The notes: generated by a model from the letters alone, not told the origin. A stretch of DNA of 64,000 nt from Pycnopodia helianthoides (GCA_032158295.1 CM063263.1:9520474-9584473); one strand, 5' to 3'. Counted from the first letter of the stretch, positions 30,707 to 42,794 are shown. Numbers and translations: made by a program.

Positions 30707-31117
30707 TCGGGGGCGCCAGTCAGAACCCATTAAACCTTTAACTGCCCAATGGCCAGGGATCACACCCAAGTTTACGATACACCCTGTGAAGCAGCAGCGA
30801 GGGATCACCTTTCATCTTTTGATGTCAAATATCAAAGAGAGTCTCCTGTGTACAGGTGTATTTATCATCGCAGGAGATGTGCTGACAAACTGAATTGTGA
30901 CTTTAATTAGTTAAAACTACTGATTGTAGATAGATTATTTTGTTTAATGTCTCAAATTCAAACAAGGATTTCCTTAAAACTTAATGATCATTTTCGAAGT
31001 AGCGCCACATTAGCAGCTTCTTGATTTAGAAGCTTTTAAATTCAACGATACTTCCACATTCCTTCACAGAGATTTTTGTCTTGACTAACACATAATTTTT
31101 TACTGGCCTGGTGGACT

Positions 31118-31480
31118 ATATTTTAAAGGGAAGGTATACGTTTGGTAATCACTCTTGAAATTAATGGCAGTAAAAACTTACTTGGTTAGAAGTACAGCAG
31201 CTTTTGATAGTAAAGCATTTTGAGAATCATTTTACCTCGGAGTAGTGTGGTTATGGAAAAATATATAAGTTTTTATCAGAAACAAATTGAATCTGAGAAG
31301 CATTTCTGTCAGAAACAATTCTCAGATTGTGTATTTCAATTGCGGATTCTTCTTCCTGTGTGGATTTTCGGCAATATCTCAAAAACGCTACGACCTTTTG
31401 AATTTATATTTTCACAGGTTAGTTTTATTGTATACATTTTATATAGGATTAAAACAATCGAACGTTCCAAAAACCAAAGT
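31118..31480. mobile_element. MITE-like repeat (GTATACGTTTGGTAATCA family)
   Basis: Starts AAAGGGAAGGTATACGTTTG and contains ATTGAATCTGAGAAGCATTT and TTCGGCAATATCTCAAAAAC. An inverted, more diverged copy lies at 1465-1745. Confidence 0.65.
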
Positions 31481-31829
31481 ACACTTTGCCTTTAATACTC
31501 GCCCACCAATTTTTTGGCTCGCATTCATGCCCGACTGAGGGGGCACCTCCATGAGGGAAATACAAATTTACATCGACTGGATCATATCAAAGGGCACCAA
31601 GGCAATGACCAGCTAGGCATATTGGAAGCAACGGCCTCCGCTGCCTCTGTGAAGTATCAGGCTTGCGCAGTAAGCATTTACACCTTGCAAAACGTGTGCT
31701 CATAATGCATCATTTTTGTAGACAGTTCTATGATGAGAAGTATTGTATGTAACAGTTTCCATTGCTTTGTACTTTCTTGTTAAGTGCCCAACTAAGAAAC
31801 AGATCTCCAAGTTATCTCCACAAGTTTAA

Positions 31830-32135
31830 AGGCAGTGCTTTTGGTAATTACTCAATAAATGCATTACCATGAAAACTTGTAAAGTGCACCTGAGAGCTGC
31901 TGATAGTATAAAACATTGTGAGAAACGACTGCCTCTGAAGTGATGCAGTTTTTGAGAAAGAGGTAATTTCTCCCTAAAATATTTGAATCTGAAAACCACT
32001 TGTTTTCAGGCATCTGAAAGCACACAATTCTATGCAACAAGGGTGTTTTTTTCTTTCATTATTTTCTTGCAACTTCACTGACCAACTGAGCCCAAATTTT
32101 CACAGGTCTGTTATTTTATGCACATGTTGGGAAAC
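31830..32135. mobile_element. MITE-like repeat with TTTTGGTAATTACTCAATAA end, and relative at 60660-60860
   Basis: TGAAAGCACACAATTCTATG, TTTCATTATTTTCTTGCAAC and TTTTCACAGGTCTGTTATTT recur with substitutions at 60675-60790. Confidence 0.6.
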
Positions 32136-33235
32136 ACCAAGTGGGGATACTAGTCTTATCAAATTGTGTATCCTGCTTTGAAAGAATAGCTGTGAAGTGT
32201 TCATCGATTATTGAAGGTTCACCAGGCAACCAGGAAACAGTTGGTTTCTTCCTCTCAACCCGATGCCAAGTTGTGGGTGAAACCAAAGCCTGACCACTTC
32301 CAATCAAAAATGGCATTCATTGTTTCAAATGAAAATGAATCGATGACGAATAGTCAATTGCATTTATTTTAAACATCACATGTCTTGTCCTGCTTGTCAA
32401 TTCGAAGGCTTGTAACAACACAGACGTCTAGACAGGGCCCAATTAAATTGCAAACATTTGTATTCCTTTATTTATTTATGGTTGAAACAGGCCAACAGCC
32501 CACAGCTTTGAGCTGATCATTTCAAAGCAATTCAAACAATATCCAACGTGTACATTTTGAGAAATTCTTCAAACTTTTGTGGTTCGTGCAACAAGTGTAC
32601 ATTGTATCAAGGGCCAGAACACAATTATCAATGTAATCTTAATTTTTCAAATTTCAATGGACCCAAATGTATGAAGTCATTGCAGTAGGGCACCCTCGCG
32701 TAGAGGTAGGAAATACAACGTAGGTTGGTCACTGGCCCATCCTGTGTGCCGCGCATACATTTGTACACAGCACATCAACAGCACTTTCTTTGACAATGGG
32801 AGACTTTTGAACACTAGATGGCAGCAGACATACCATGTAAAATTCCATTGTGTGCGTAGTTCTAAGCATGCGCACACTGCCGAGAACAATGGATTTACCT
32901 GGTAAGTCTGCTGCCACCTAGCATCCCAAAAGTCCCCCATTGTGCAATTTTATCTATAATGAATGCATTTAAATTAACTAGACTTTATCCCTAGATCCTT
33001 CATCAGGTGATTTCTAGGCACCCTGCTTGATGCATCAAGATGCATCACTAGTTGAAATGAAAACCCTGACTAACTGGAGCAAAAACGCAATGAAAAACCT
33101 GCTATAAAAGCAGCAAAATTGCTTGGTTTATACAGTATGTCAGCCTTTACACTTGGTGGTTACCCTGCTACATGTAAATGCATCAATATGCACGGCAGTT
33201 TGCTGGGGAGTTCAATGTGCATATCAGGGCCCTTT

Positions 33236-33462
33236 AAAACCCTCTTGCTGTCTGACCATTCAATACCATTCACTGTGGTTGTGAATGATAGATAAACTGT
33301 GCCAGCCGGCAATATGATACCATGAGGGAATGCATGTACACAGTACACAGTTCTGTGCACAGTTGTGCCACCGTACACAACCTTGGCAGGTCGAATGGTT
33401 TCAAATGGTTGGTCAACTCACTGGAAAATGTTGCCAAGAGTCACTGACAGTAGGAGGGTTAA
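33236..33462. mobile_element. piggyBac-like MITE (TTAA-CCCTC family), copy 2
   Basis: Matches 46637-46864 along its length (CTGACCATTCAATACCATTC ... CAGTAGGAGGGTTAA). The left TTAA is altered and the right one is intact. Confidence 0.72.
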
Positions 33463-34780
33463 TACCACGTGCTTTAAATTTCACTAAATTAATTCATTAG
33501 TTCTCGCTGTGAAGTGAAGGACTCTCAGAAAAGACTCCCAGTTTAAGATGAGGGGGAAAACCCCAGATAATTACCGACTCCTGGGAAAAACCCACGCAAT
33601 CGGGTAGGGACTGAAAACAAATAGTTCCCCCCCCCCCCCCCCCGCCGGACTCAAACAGAGTTGGAAGACAAGGCACGGTACCACTACGCTGACCCGACTG
33701 CCCAAATGCAATGAAAGGCAATGCAGTGTGGGGTTTGAGTTGACTGCTAGCGCTAAATGTTACATTTACAATCTTTACCAAATGGTGAATTTTTTTACGT
33801 GGCGAGGCTTTAAAGCTTAAAAAGTATCATAAAATGTGTTTTTTTTAAATGGATTTTAGCGCACAGGATTTTAAAAATGGATTAGTCCACCGAGAGATTT
33901 TAGTCCTTGGAGCAGCCCAAGGACACACGGTCAGATGACAAAATGAGAGTGAACGATCCAATGACAAAGTAACTCGTGATGAACACAAGATTTTTTTTAT
34001 GGTACTTTCATTGTTATTATAGTAAGTTATAATTTGAGATAGTTTGGGAAGGAAGCACATTGCCTTCCTGATGGAACTCAGGGGCTTCGAGGTTGAGCCA
34101 TTTGTGTCATCAGTTGAAAACCCACTTCCTGATAATTTTGACTTTCCCCTTCGTTGCTCACAGTACACAACTCATACAGTTGAATTGTTTCAAACAGACG
34201 GCCAATGAACTGGGAAAATTCGTCTGCCAAGCATAGTTGAGTTTGAATTAACAACAAGCTCAGCTACACGTACATGATGTACATGTTTAGTAACCGCCAA
34301 ACCCAATAGGTCATGTTGCGATTAGTGTTATTGTTAGCATGGTATCAGTACTACGTTATTTTGTTAGACAACACAAAAGTGTGGATACTATACTTGGTGA
34401 CAATATTTGAGTTAATGTACATGTAGATAAGCGATACCCTGAGCGTGACGTTCTTGCTATGAACATTGTGGGTGCACAAGTCTTCACATACGGAGTCAGT
34501 ACAAAAAGTTACAACAGAGACGCCAATTTTCATTTTATTTTCAAAACATAATTTCACCCAAGGATAAAAGTAACTAATTCTCAACCCAGCCGTCTAGGAA
34601 TTCCGGACAAACCGAATATGTGACCAAAGCTTTGGCTTCCTCCATCACTAGCTTTCTGAAAACATTTTGTAATAACATTTTTCACAATGGCACTGGACCT
34701 TTATATAGTTATACCCTGGACTGGACTCCATTGCAGTGTAATGGGGAGACTCCAACCTGGGCTACTGTTGGTCATGTTCC

Positions 34781-35020
34781 TTAGCCCTCCTACTGTCAGT
34801 GACTCTTGGCAACATTTTCCAGTGAGTTGACCAACCATTTGAAACCATTCGACGGCCAAGGTTGTGTACAAGGTTGTGTACAGTGGCACAACTGTGCACA
34901 AAACTAACTGTGTACTGTGTACATGCATTCCCTCATGGTATCATATTTCAGGCTGGCATAGTTGATCTATCATTCAGAACCACTTGAATGGTATTGAATG
35001 GTCAGACAGCAAGAGGGTTA
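34781..35020. mobile_element. piggyBac-like MITE (TTAA-CCCTC family), inverted copy 3
   Basis: Reverse orientation: CCCTCCTACTGTCAGTGACT to GACAGCAAGAGGG. Both ends read TTAG/GTTA, so the TTAA sites have mutated. It lies 1.3 kb from copy 2. Confidence 0.7.
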
Positions 35021-35025
35021 GACAG

Positions 35026-35072
35026 GATTATGACTGTCGGGAGGATGGAGGGTTTACGATTATCGCAACTAC
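35026..35072 (-). mobile_element. Solo end of the long-TIR element
   Basis: GACTGTCGGGAGGATGGAGG followed by GTTTACGATTATCGCAACTA mirrors the left end of the 35815-36700 element. The opposite end is absent. Confidence 0.6.
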
Positions 35073-35540
35073 ACTTAGTCTCTAGACTATATGGGGGTCC
35101 CTAAAATGAAACTTGGAGCGTAAACAGACTCAAGTGTAGAAAACCCTTGTGGGTGGTGCTGCACACTTTATTCACTTGGTGAGTGGCAGCTTAATTCTTT
35201 ACAAAGCAAAGAGCAGGCAGAGAATCATAATAAGATGGCGGCCCCCACCAGTCACGGCGAACTTGAATGTAATTTTTGTACATGTTTTTTTTTGCCATTT
35301 TCAAATCATCACATATGGACAAAGTCATCGTTTAGTAAGCCCTGTCATGTATCATAGTAATTCCACAAATGTAAGGAATAATATGAGGCAAGTTTGAGTA
35401 GTATGGGATGTTAAATGGGAGAAATTTGCAATCATTCAAAGTGGTACGCCTTGCTCGTACTTTGAGTTTGAGAACTTCGCGTTTTAGACATACCGTGGGC
35501 TGTACTAATGGCGAATATAATATTAATAAGACTGATGTTA

Positions 35541-35584
35541 AAACTTAAAAGAGAGCCAGAACAGCCCAACAAGGTGGGCTAACA
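35541..35584 (+). mobile_element. Half copy of the 43-bp hairpin arm
   Basis: TTAAAAGAGAGCCAGAACAG then CCCAACAAGGTGGGCTA matches the right arm of the 50003-50103 hairpin with about one mismatch. No second arm is adjacent. Confidence 0.75.
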
Positions 35585-35585
35585 C

Positions 35586-35695
35586 CTACTCCTAGAATTA
35601 TGAGGTTCGATCCGGTATCGGTATGGAGCCGATAGTGGAATCGGTATGGAGCCGATAGCGGATCAAACCTCATGTCATAATTCTAGGAGAAGGCT
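35586..35695. repeat. Inverted repeat around two GATAGCGG/TATGGAGCC units
   Basis: TCCTAGAATTATGAGGTTCG at the left is mirrored by CAAACCTCATGTCATAATTC at the right. Between them GGTATGGAGCCGATAG occurs twice. Confidence 0.65.
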
Positions 35696-35814
35696 AACAC
35701 CCCCCCCCCAAAAAAAGTTTTTCAAGAAAGCAAGTAAACTGTGTTCAACAAAAATATTTCCACTGTCAATGGCGTGAAGATATCAACACTGTCCATACAG
35801 TGCATGCTTTACAC

Positions 35815-36700
35815 TAGTTGTGATAATCGTAACCCTCCATCCTCCCGACGGTCGGAGACCGGAGGGTTACGAGTCATACAGTGCAAAAAAATGGCAAAGT
35901 TACAATTTCGACTATTTTGGTCAGACTAGTCACCAGATTTGCCCAATTTTTACCACTTTCAAAAAACATGAAACACATTCTAAAAACATGGATTTGATCT
36001 TCAATGTGTAATGAATCCATTCATAACACTCTCTAAACATTGTTGAAAAACTATTTGAAGAAAAAACGAACAAAATCTTACCAGAAACTGACCGAAATGT
36101 CCATGGACCGCACTTCCCCTAAATCAACCAATCAGCGTAAACCAATCCGTTGTGTAGGCGTGGCGATCGTCTGTGTGCGACTGTGCGTGCACGCAGTTAA
36201 TGTATTGAACGGATTTGCGCCATCTGCAGTTTGCGCTGATTAATTGCAGGAACAGCATTCCAGAATGCGCGCTCAATCTGTAAATTTTTCCTCATAAATA
36301 TCCTGTGATTGTGCAACTCAACAAAATGCGCTCAATGACGAGTCCGCTTACGCTGTTTGGTTGAGATGTTGCTAGGTCACGAATCACGAGGTTCGAAAAC
36401 CGGACCTGAGATTGTCTACGCTTCATGAGAATTTCGCTCAGTCTCTGGTAAGTTTTTGTCTTTTTTTCTTAAAATATTTTCTCAATGATGTTTTGAGTAA
36501 TACGAATGGATTCATGACACATTGATGATCACATCCATGTTTTTAGAGTGTGTGTCATGTTTTTTGAAAGTGGTAAAAATTAGGTAAATCTGGTGACTAG
36601 TCTGACCAAAATAGTAGAAATTGCAGTTTCGCCACTTTTTTGCATTGCATGACTCGTAACCCTTCGGTCTCCAACCGTCAGGTTATGATTATCGCAACTA
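35815..36700. mobile_element. Long-terminal-inverted-repeat element with 8-9 bp target duplication
   Basis: Starts TAGTTGTGATAATCGTAACC and its reverse complement starts TAGTTGCGATAATCATAACC. The arms stay recognisable for about 285 bp (for example CATGGATTTGATCTTCAATG against the mirrored region near 36520). It is flanked by GCTTTACAC (35806-35814) and ACTTTACAC (36701-36709). Structure and duplication length fit a Mutator-like or hAT-like non-autonomous element. No transposase ORF is seen inside. A solo end lies at 35026-35072. Confidence 0.82.
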
Positions 36701-38526
36701 ACTTTACACAGGGTAAAACCAAATAATTAATAATATTTATCCTGATGCAAATGATTGAATACTCTTCTATCTAGCTAGTCATGCTATTGCTACTGCTAGT
36801 TATTGAGAACATAGAAATACCGTTGCAAACTGCTTACCAACCAAAACGACCTGTGGTATAAATGCAAAAAGTTAGTGGCCTGACGTTTAAACACAAGCAG
36901 AGTCTTTTCTCGCAGGCTAATCAAGTTCGAGAAAGACAGTCTGCTACGTCGGGTGGAAACGTCAGGCCACTACACTAGCCTAGTGCTAACTATTTTTTTG
37001 AAGTTGTCTGTTTATTAAATTTAAAATGTTCATTATTTGTGTTGTATGTTTTCATGACATTTTTGCTTACCCAAGTGATGTGTTTCAGATGCCAGTTTAG
37101 AAAGTTGGTCTTGAAAAGTCACCTGGGTTTGTTGCAGACGACTTTCAAAAGCTGAAAAGATGGATTAGAAGGGGGTGTTGTGTCTTTTAACATAAAGAAA
37201 GTGGACACTGCTCGAAAACATCAAGGACCCACCAACACGCAATAACTACATGTGAACAACAAACAGATTCGCTGGTACACACTTAAGGCTACTGCCTATG
37301 TGATACTCACATTTTGAGGACACCAGCGATATCACTGACTCTGTCAAGGGCTCGTGGGATCACGTGGTTAATTTGTGTGTGTCACATGATTTTATCGTCA
37401 GCCGCTTTCTTTTGACTTTTAAAACAGCGCCCTCTGTGTGTGATTATGTTACAAACAAAATGTCAAGTTGTCTATGTATCACTTTCATATAAAAACAAGA
37501 TGATAGGCCGACCAATGTATTTTTTATAAAACAATCCCACACTCCCTCCACCGCACAACTGAAAAAAATAAGGAAACAAAAACTTGGCAGTGAAAGCATG
37601 GGAATGAATCAATCGATGAACTTAACAAAGTATCTAGATATTAACAATGCCTTATTTGTAATCACTATTTTGTTTTTATCCCAAGTTTTTGTTTCAACCC
37701 ACAAGACGAGGATCACAGTTTCATTGTGACAAAAAAAATACACTTTTCAGAATGTAGATACAAATGAATGGAAGTAAAACATTTTAAAAATGTTTTGCTG
37801 GAAAAAAGAAGACTTCCGGTACTGACAAATAAATGTACACAACACATACAAATCGTCTTTGTAAAAATCTCCTGCGGTTTGTTACAGCTTAAAAGCAATG
37901 GCAACATAAAACACAAGTTCCTCATTTTTGTAAAGCCATTTTAGCACGCCGACAAAACTGGTACCGTAACAATACTATTAAATAGGCCGATCCATTATGC
38001 CCCACCCCCATAACACATTGACCAATCACAGCATTGGCTGCATCACCACCGCACACGTACACATAACCGCCTATTTTACGGCCCTTTTCGAAACCACGAC
38101 ATTTTGGACTCCGACTTATTCAGATATTTTGAAAACGTGCTTTCGGTATGAAGCTTCAATCTTTAGAACAGAGCATGAAGCCTGAGTCCACACCATAATA
38201 GTTGTGTTTCAAAAATGACCTACCTGATCATTGTTTTTTGTTCATCCCAAGAGGCCGCTGTGTTCCTAGTAACTGGGCATCCTGTTTTCAAACCACACTA
38301 AATACAACCTCGTCCCCATGGTTTACTTTATTTCCAACCATGTTTACAATTCGCGAGCGAAGTGTGACGTCATTTCCTGCCGAGGTCACTGGTACTTCCC
38401 TAACGATGGATCACGCTACCATGCATAGCAACTTGACCACTGCACAGCCTGCATGCATTGCGCTGCATTTATAGTACACAACGTGATTTTTCCATGCTCG
38501 ATAATTGTAGTTAAAACTGATCAACG

Positions 38527-40431
38527 ATGGTTATGTATTTTGCTGGTGACTGTAGTCACACAAATGAAAGTCATACTTGCAGTTTCTACCGGTTTCCGAA
38601 TGAAAAAAACAAAAAAACCGCCTACGATCTTTGGGAAGATTTGTGCAGGTAAGTTTTCCGTTTGTTCATGTAAAGAGTCACTACATACCGAAACATGCTC
38701 TTCTAATACCTGTAAAAATCGTTTCACAGAAGAGAGTAGTATCTAAAGAATAGCGTCCGGTGGCACATAATATATCAAGGTATTATAAAAATATATCATT
38801 TGTGGGTTATTCTTCTCTCAAAAGCTCAAACATGATGATAGAAAAATGTAAACAAAAGCCATCTTTCACGTAGAAATGCTTGTCTAAACGATGTGCGTGG
38901 TGATGCACTAGTGGAACCGTTCGTGAGCGTAAGGTGCGTTCTGATTGGCCGCTCGTGATCAATGCAGCTACGCTCGGCGAATCACAAGATGGCTTTCATA
39001 ATATTGGCGTGAATATTATTATGGGCTACAATTTCTGTCATGTGTGAGGTGTAATCTTTGTGAATCGGGGTGCGCGTTCCGTTTTTTTTTTACTTTGTTT
39101 TCATTATTGTATTTTTCGTAAAAAAAGAATGGCTTCATTAATGATTGGAAAGTTTGTGTAAGATTCTTGCTACAGAGTACAAGTTCATTGTAGGCCTGAT
39201 CTTTGTCTCAATGTTGCTGTACTCAACAAATAGATGATCAGATTAGACATTTCCATAAAATTAAAATTATTGTAGTTGTACATGAACTTTGTTTTCTTTT
39301 TTACTTATTTTGTTATTATTAATATTCATTTATTTTTGACAGACGAGGTGATGGTGCAAAACCAAAACCTCACACAAGACTATGCAGTTGCCACTTCAAA
39401 AATGGGATGCACAAGATCGGAAAGGACTACGTGACTCCATCAATTTTCCCTCGAAATGAAAAGAAAGTCATGCAGTTCGAGAGCCCAGAAAAGAGAAAGA
39501 AAAGGTAGGTACATTTGAAAAAAGTATTGATTTTATCAACATATTTACGTGTTAAAGCATGTAGATTATAAGTTTGATACAAAACCACCCGTAATCACAT
39601 TTCATTCCACAAAAAAGATAGATTTCATCTTTACAAAAGGATATGTATTATAAAAAAAATCTAAAAGGATACGTGTTTATAAAAAAAAGCTTAAAGGATA
39701 CGTTTTATTACAAAAATCTAAAAGGATAAGCGTTTATAAAAAATCTAAACTGATACGTTTTAATAAAAAAAATTCTAAAAGGATATGTGTTTATAAAAAA
39801 AATCTACAAGGATATGTTCTAAGAAAAACATCTAAAAGGATCGGGTTTATATAGAAAAATCTAAAGGGAAACTTGGGAGGATACCTTACATCCCTTTTCT
39901 GTATCTGCATCTTTACGTCGCAGATACCAATACTGGCATAAAATTTGTGTGCCTTAAGGTACTGGTGTTGCACAGGTGACAACAATTTGGGGGCTAATTT
40001 CAGTTTTTTCTTTCTGATACTATTTGATATATAGGAAGCGTCGGCTGTCATATCCAGAAAGATCAACTCCAAGACCAGCGAAACACACGCCTTCTTCGTC
40101 ACCTCTACTGCCTGCATCTGTGTCTTCAACACCAGACTCTGCACTCAGGGCTAGGAGGGAAACTCCTTACTTGGACCCTGATTGGACAAAACCAAATGTT
40201 AAAACATTTGTCAAAACAGCCAGCCTGCAACCAATGTACAAACAGGCTATTAAATCTGGTACCGGACCACGAGACCATGACGAAGATGTGAATTTCGAAA
40301 AGCAGCCAGACTATTCTAGTTTGCATACGTATCCAAAAAAATTGGATATGCAAATGATCCAATACCAGGGTGAGAGAGCGGTCAACCTCGTACTGCTCGA
40401 CACACCCTGGGGACGAGGTTGCACTAAATAG
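38527..40431 (+). CDS. THAP-domain protein (three coding exons)
   Basis: A putative zinc-dependent DNA-binding protein of the THAP family. Coding exons are 38527-38648, 39343-39504 and 40035-40431 (GT-AG, phases 2 and 2), about 226 residues. The ATG is preceded in frame by TGA at 38518. Exon 1 gives MVMYFAGDCSHTNESHTCSF then YRFPNEK and an LWEDLC segment. Exon 2 gives the CxxH as LCSCHF and TPSIFP. This is the order expected of a THAP domain (C2CH, FP, W, CxxH, terminal P). The expected first zinc cysteine is Y4. After the domain come a basic stretch KRKKRKRR, a Ser/Pro/Thr-rich region, and PDWTKPNVKTF. A strong alternative donor CAGG|GTGAGA at 40369/40370 means exon 3 may end there and continue in an exon I have not found; the last 20 or so residues look repeat-derived. 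Confidence 0.75.
39618..39865 (+). repeat. AT-rich minisatellite in THAP-gene intron 2
   Basis: Seven or eight imperfect copies of a unit of about 32 bp built on AAAAGGATACGTGTTTATAA and AAAAAATCT. Confidence 0.8.
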
Positions 40432-40437
40432 TGATGT

Positions 40438-40560
40438 GGGATGCCCCTTTTTCTTGGCAAATCTTGTTCCCCATTGGCAATTACAATCATGAATAATGCT
40501 ATGCAGCACGCCAAAAAGTCACCCGACTATTTTTCACGTTCCATCTTCGGTTTGGTCTCA
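40438..40560 (+). repeat. Dispersed repeat, copy 1 (after the THAP stop)
   Basis: GGCAAATCTTGTTCCCCATT, then CAATCATGAATAATG and CAGCACGCCAAAAAGTCACC and CATCTTCGGTTTGGTCTC. All recur in the same order at 42795-42920. Confidence 0.7.
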
Positions 40561-40718
40561 AATAGTGATGTCTGCAGTGACTACTTCAGTGTTATGTAAG
40601 ACTCTGTATGGCTCTACAGCCGGCAGTTGTCTTTACATGATTTTTTCAAATTAAATATTGTTTTCTTGCTTTGAAAATTGATCATATAATGGCGTTACGC
40701 AAAAAATTTCAAATGAAA

Positions 40719-40724
40719 AATAAA
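40719..40724 (+). terminator. Candidate poly(A) signal of the THAP gene
   Basis: AATAAA about 290 nt after the stop at 40431. It applies only if exon 3 is the last exon. Confidence 0.35.
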
Positions 40725-41439
40725 TACATAATTTGTGTGCAAATGTTTCTTTGCTGTCAACTTTAAGTCATTTTTTGTTTTGTGTCTTTGATTGTTTGTT
40801 GTTGGGTTGTTGTTGTTTTTTTGAGGGGGGGGGGAAATGATTATATATTTTTTTTAAAGCCCCCCCCCCCAACAAAAAACAGGAAAATAAAACACACTCA
40901 AAAGGTTAAATTGTATATATAATTACATAGATTTCTTACAGACGCCATCAGACAACCATCAGATAAAATAGGCATTCGCTGTATGCGTGTTTATTCATCC
41001 CTCCCAATGTGAGGGTTACACTAATTTTCCAGACTGTGAGAAAATTATATAAGGCCCCTGTATTTTTTTCCCCAGAATGCTCGGCTGAAAGTTGAGTCAC
41101 GTGATTTGATCGTCGTGAAATGTAAAATGGAATTGTGTTTGTTGAATTGTGTTTTGTCCGGGATCGTGTCCACTTTTACAATCATGCTATTGCAAATTTC
41201 GATAGCGGCAACCAAACCTCTAAGCAATGGCGAATTGGGGGTCTTCAAATGCTGTTTTGCCGACTTTGACCACAGTATCACAGATGGAAATGTGTCTTTG
41301 GAGGACTGGTGTAAGCATTACAATCAGAGATCTTCAAGATTTCAACTGTGCAATTTTGTTCCCCAAAGTTTACCAATCATGTACACTCATACTTTGTCTT
41401 TCAAGAGGCATCAACGTCATGATCAAAGCAGGCCTGCGT

Positions 41440-41557
41440 CTGTACATGGAATTATGAACTCTCACCCAGTTACTGGACAAGCGCGCATCCTCCATACATG
41501 ATGGGGGGGGTGCATGTTTTAACTGAGTGAGAGTTCATCATTCCATGTACAGCCAAA
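41440..41557. repeat. Inverted repeat with arms of about 30 bp
   Basis: CTGTACATGGAATTATGAAC with TCTCACCCAGTTA is mirrored by TAACTGAGTGAGAGTTCATC with ATTCCATGTACAG, about 50 bp apart. It looks like a small foldback insertion. Confidence 0.65.
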
Positions 41558-41564
41558 AGCCTAC

Positions 41565-41959
41565 TTTAAAGGAACATTACAGAATTGGTAAGAAAAAAAC
41601 TTGTAAAATATACTTTTTGATCACAGATTTACATAAAACTTACACGGTCTAATGATGATGATAGTAGAAAACATCCCTTGAAATAGTTCTGTCTGAAATG
41701 CCATATTTGATGTGAAATAAATAAACTAATTTTCCGATTGGAGTTTATCGCTCAGTGAGCGTTTTATTCATTTGTTGAATCTATATGATTTCATGCAAAT
41801 GTGTAATCGTTTTTTTACTATTTTCTCGTGACCCAGATGGCCGATTGATCTCAAACTTCTACAGGTTTTTCAGTTTATGTATATGGTGGTTTACATACAG
41901 TGCTTACACTGCCAGCAACTGTTTTGTTAGCAAAAACCAATTCTGTAATGTTCCTTTAA
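41565..41959. mobile_element. MITE family AAAGGAACATTACAG, copy 2
   Basis: Same ends and interior as copy 1. It ends 20 bp before a MITE of a different family. Confidence 0.82.
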
Positions 41960-41978
41960 TTGTGATGATAGTGCCCCT

Positions 41979-42320
41979 TTAAAGGTATTGTACACTTTTG
42001 GTAACAGCTCAAAATCAGTGTCCACATTTTGTGTGATTAAACATATGCATGAACAAACAAACCTGTGAAAGTTTGAGCTCAATTGGTCATCGAGGTCACG
42101 AGAAAATAGTGAAAAGAGATCTCATGTGTTTTCTGTTTTTCAAAATTATCACGCGCGGTAATTACTATTGTTTTACTCGTTTCTCAGAAACAATAGCATT
42201 TTAGGCAGAAATATGTTAAGGAACCCTTTCTACCATTACTTACTTTAAATCATGTAAGTTATGTGTGAATCTGTGAACATTGTGTTTTTCGATCTTACCA
42301 ATAGTGTACAGGGCCTTTAA
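41979..42320. mobile_element. MITE family GTACACTTTTGGTAA, copy 2
   Basis: Nearly identical to copy 1 over its full length, in the same orientation. Confidence 0.82.
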
Positions 42321-42479
42321 GCTGATAAATGATTACATACAATGCAAAATTTGACTTTGATGAGCAAATCAAGCAGGTCTATTCAGTTGGACACAGATAA
42401 ACTAAATTAGTCATGAGTTGTATACAAAGCATTTCGTAACAATTTATTTCCCCATTTTCTAACACACAATGAGTAACAT

Positions 42480-42740
42480 AATATCAATATGTAGTCATGA
42501 ATATTCATGTCTCCCGGTTAAAGAACAGATTGTAACCTACTTATTAGTATTTAATATTCATGAATATATTGGATATACTCAAGATACTCACGAGTGGTTT
42601 TATCAAGCCATTATCTTGTCATTAATTGATGAGTCAACATAATTACTCAGTAATGAATATTCATGACCACTTAACATATAATTACTTATGACCACCAATC
42701 TGCTAGTTAATGATCAGACATGCATCCTACACCAGTATAA
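42480..42740. repeat. AT-rich stretch with repeated palindromes
   Basis: CATGAATATTCATG, AATATTCATGAATATT and ATGAATATTCATGA occur within 200 bp, spaced by other AT-rich sequence. Confidence 0.6.
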
Positions 42741-42794
42741 TATTGAATATTTATGGCAAAATAAACACATGTCATATTGTCATACTGGGTGGTT

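Larger units (their letters stand above)
29400..38526. other. Intergenic region rich in insertions
   Basis: Beyond the elements listed separately I see no exon. CAAAGACATAATCAGAATAG with AAATACTTGGCACAG at 28660-28700 recurs at 29168-29205. A C run of 17 lies at about 33625-33643. 32680-32760 resembles 3060-3150 (GCCCATCC, CACGTACA-type context). Confidence 0.5.

Noticed and set aside
40126..40514. Minus-strand ORFs over the last THAP exon
   Set aside because: Antisense to a better supported coding exon, with no motif.
41106..41501. 131-codon plus-strand ORF
   Set aside because: No motif or splice context. Its end runs into a small inverted repeat (41440-41557), so it is probably chance.
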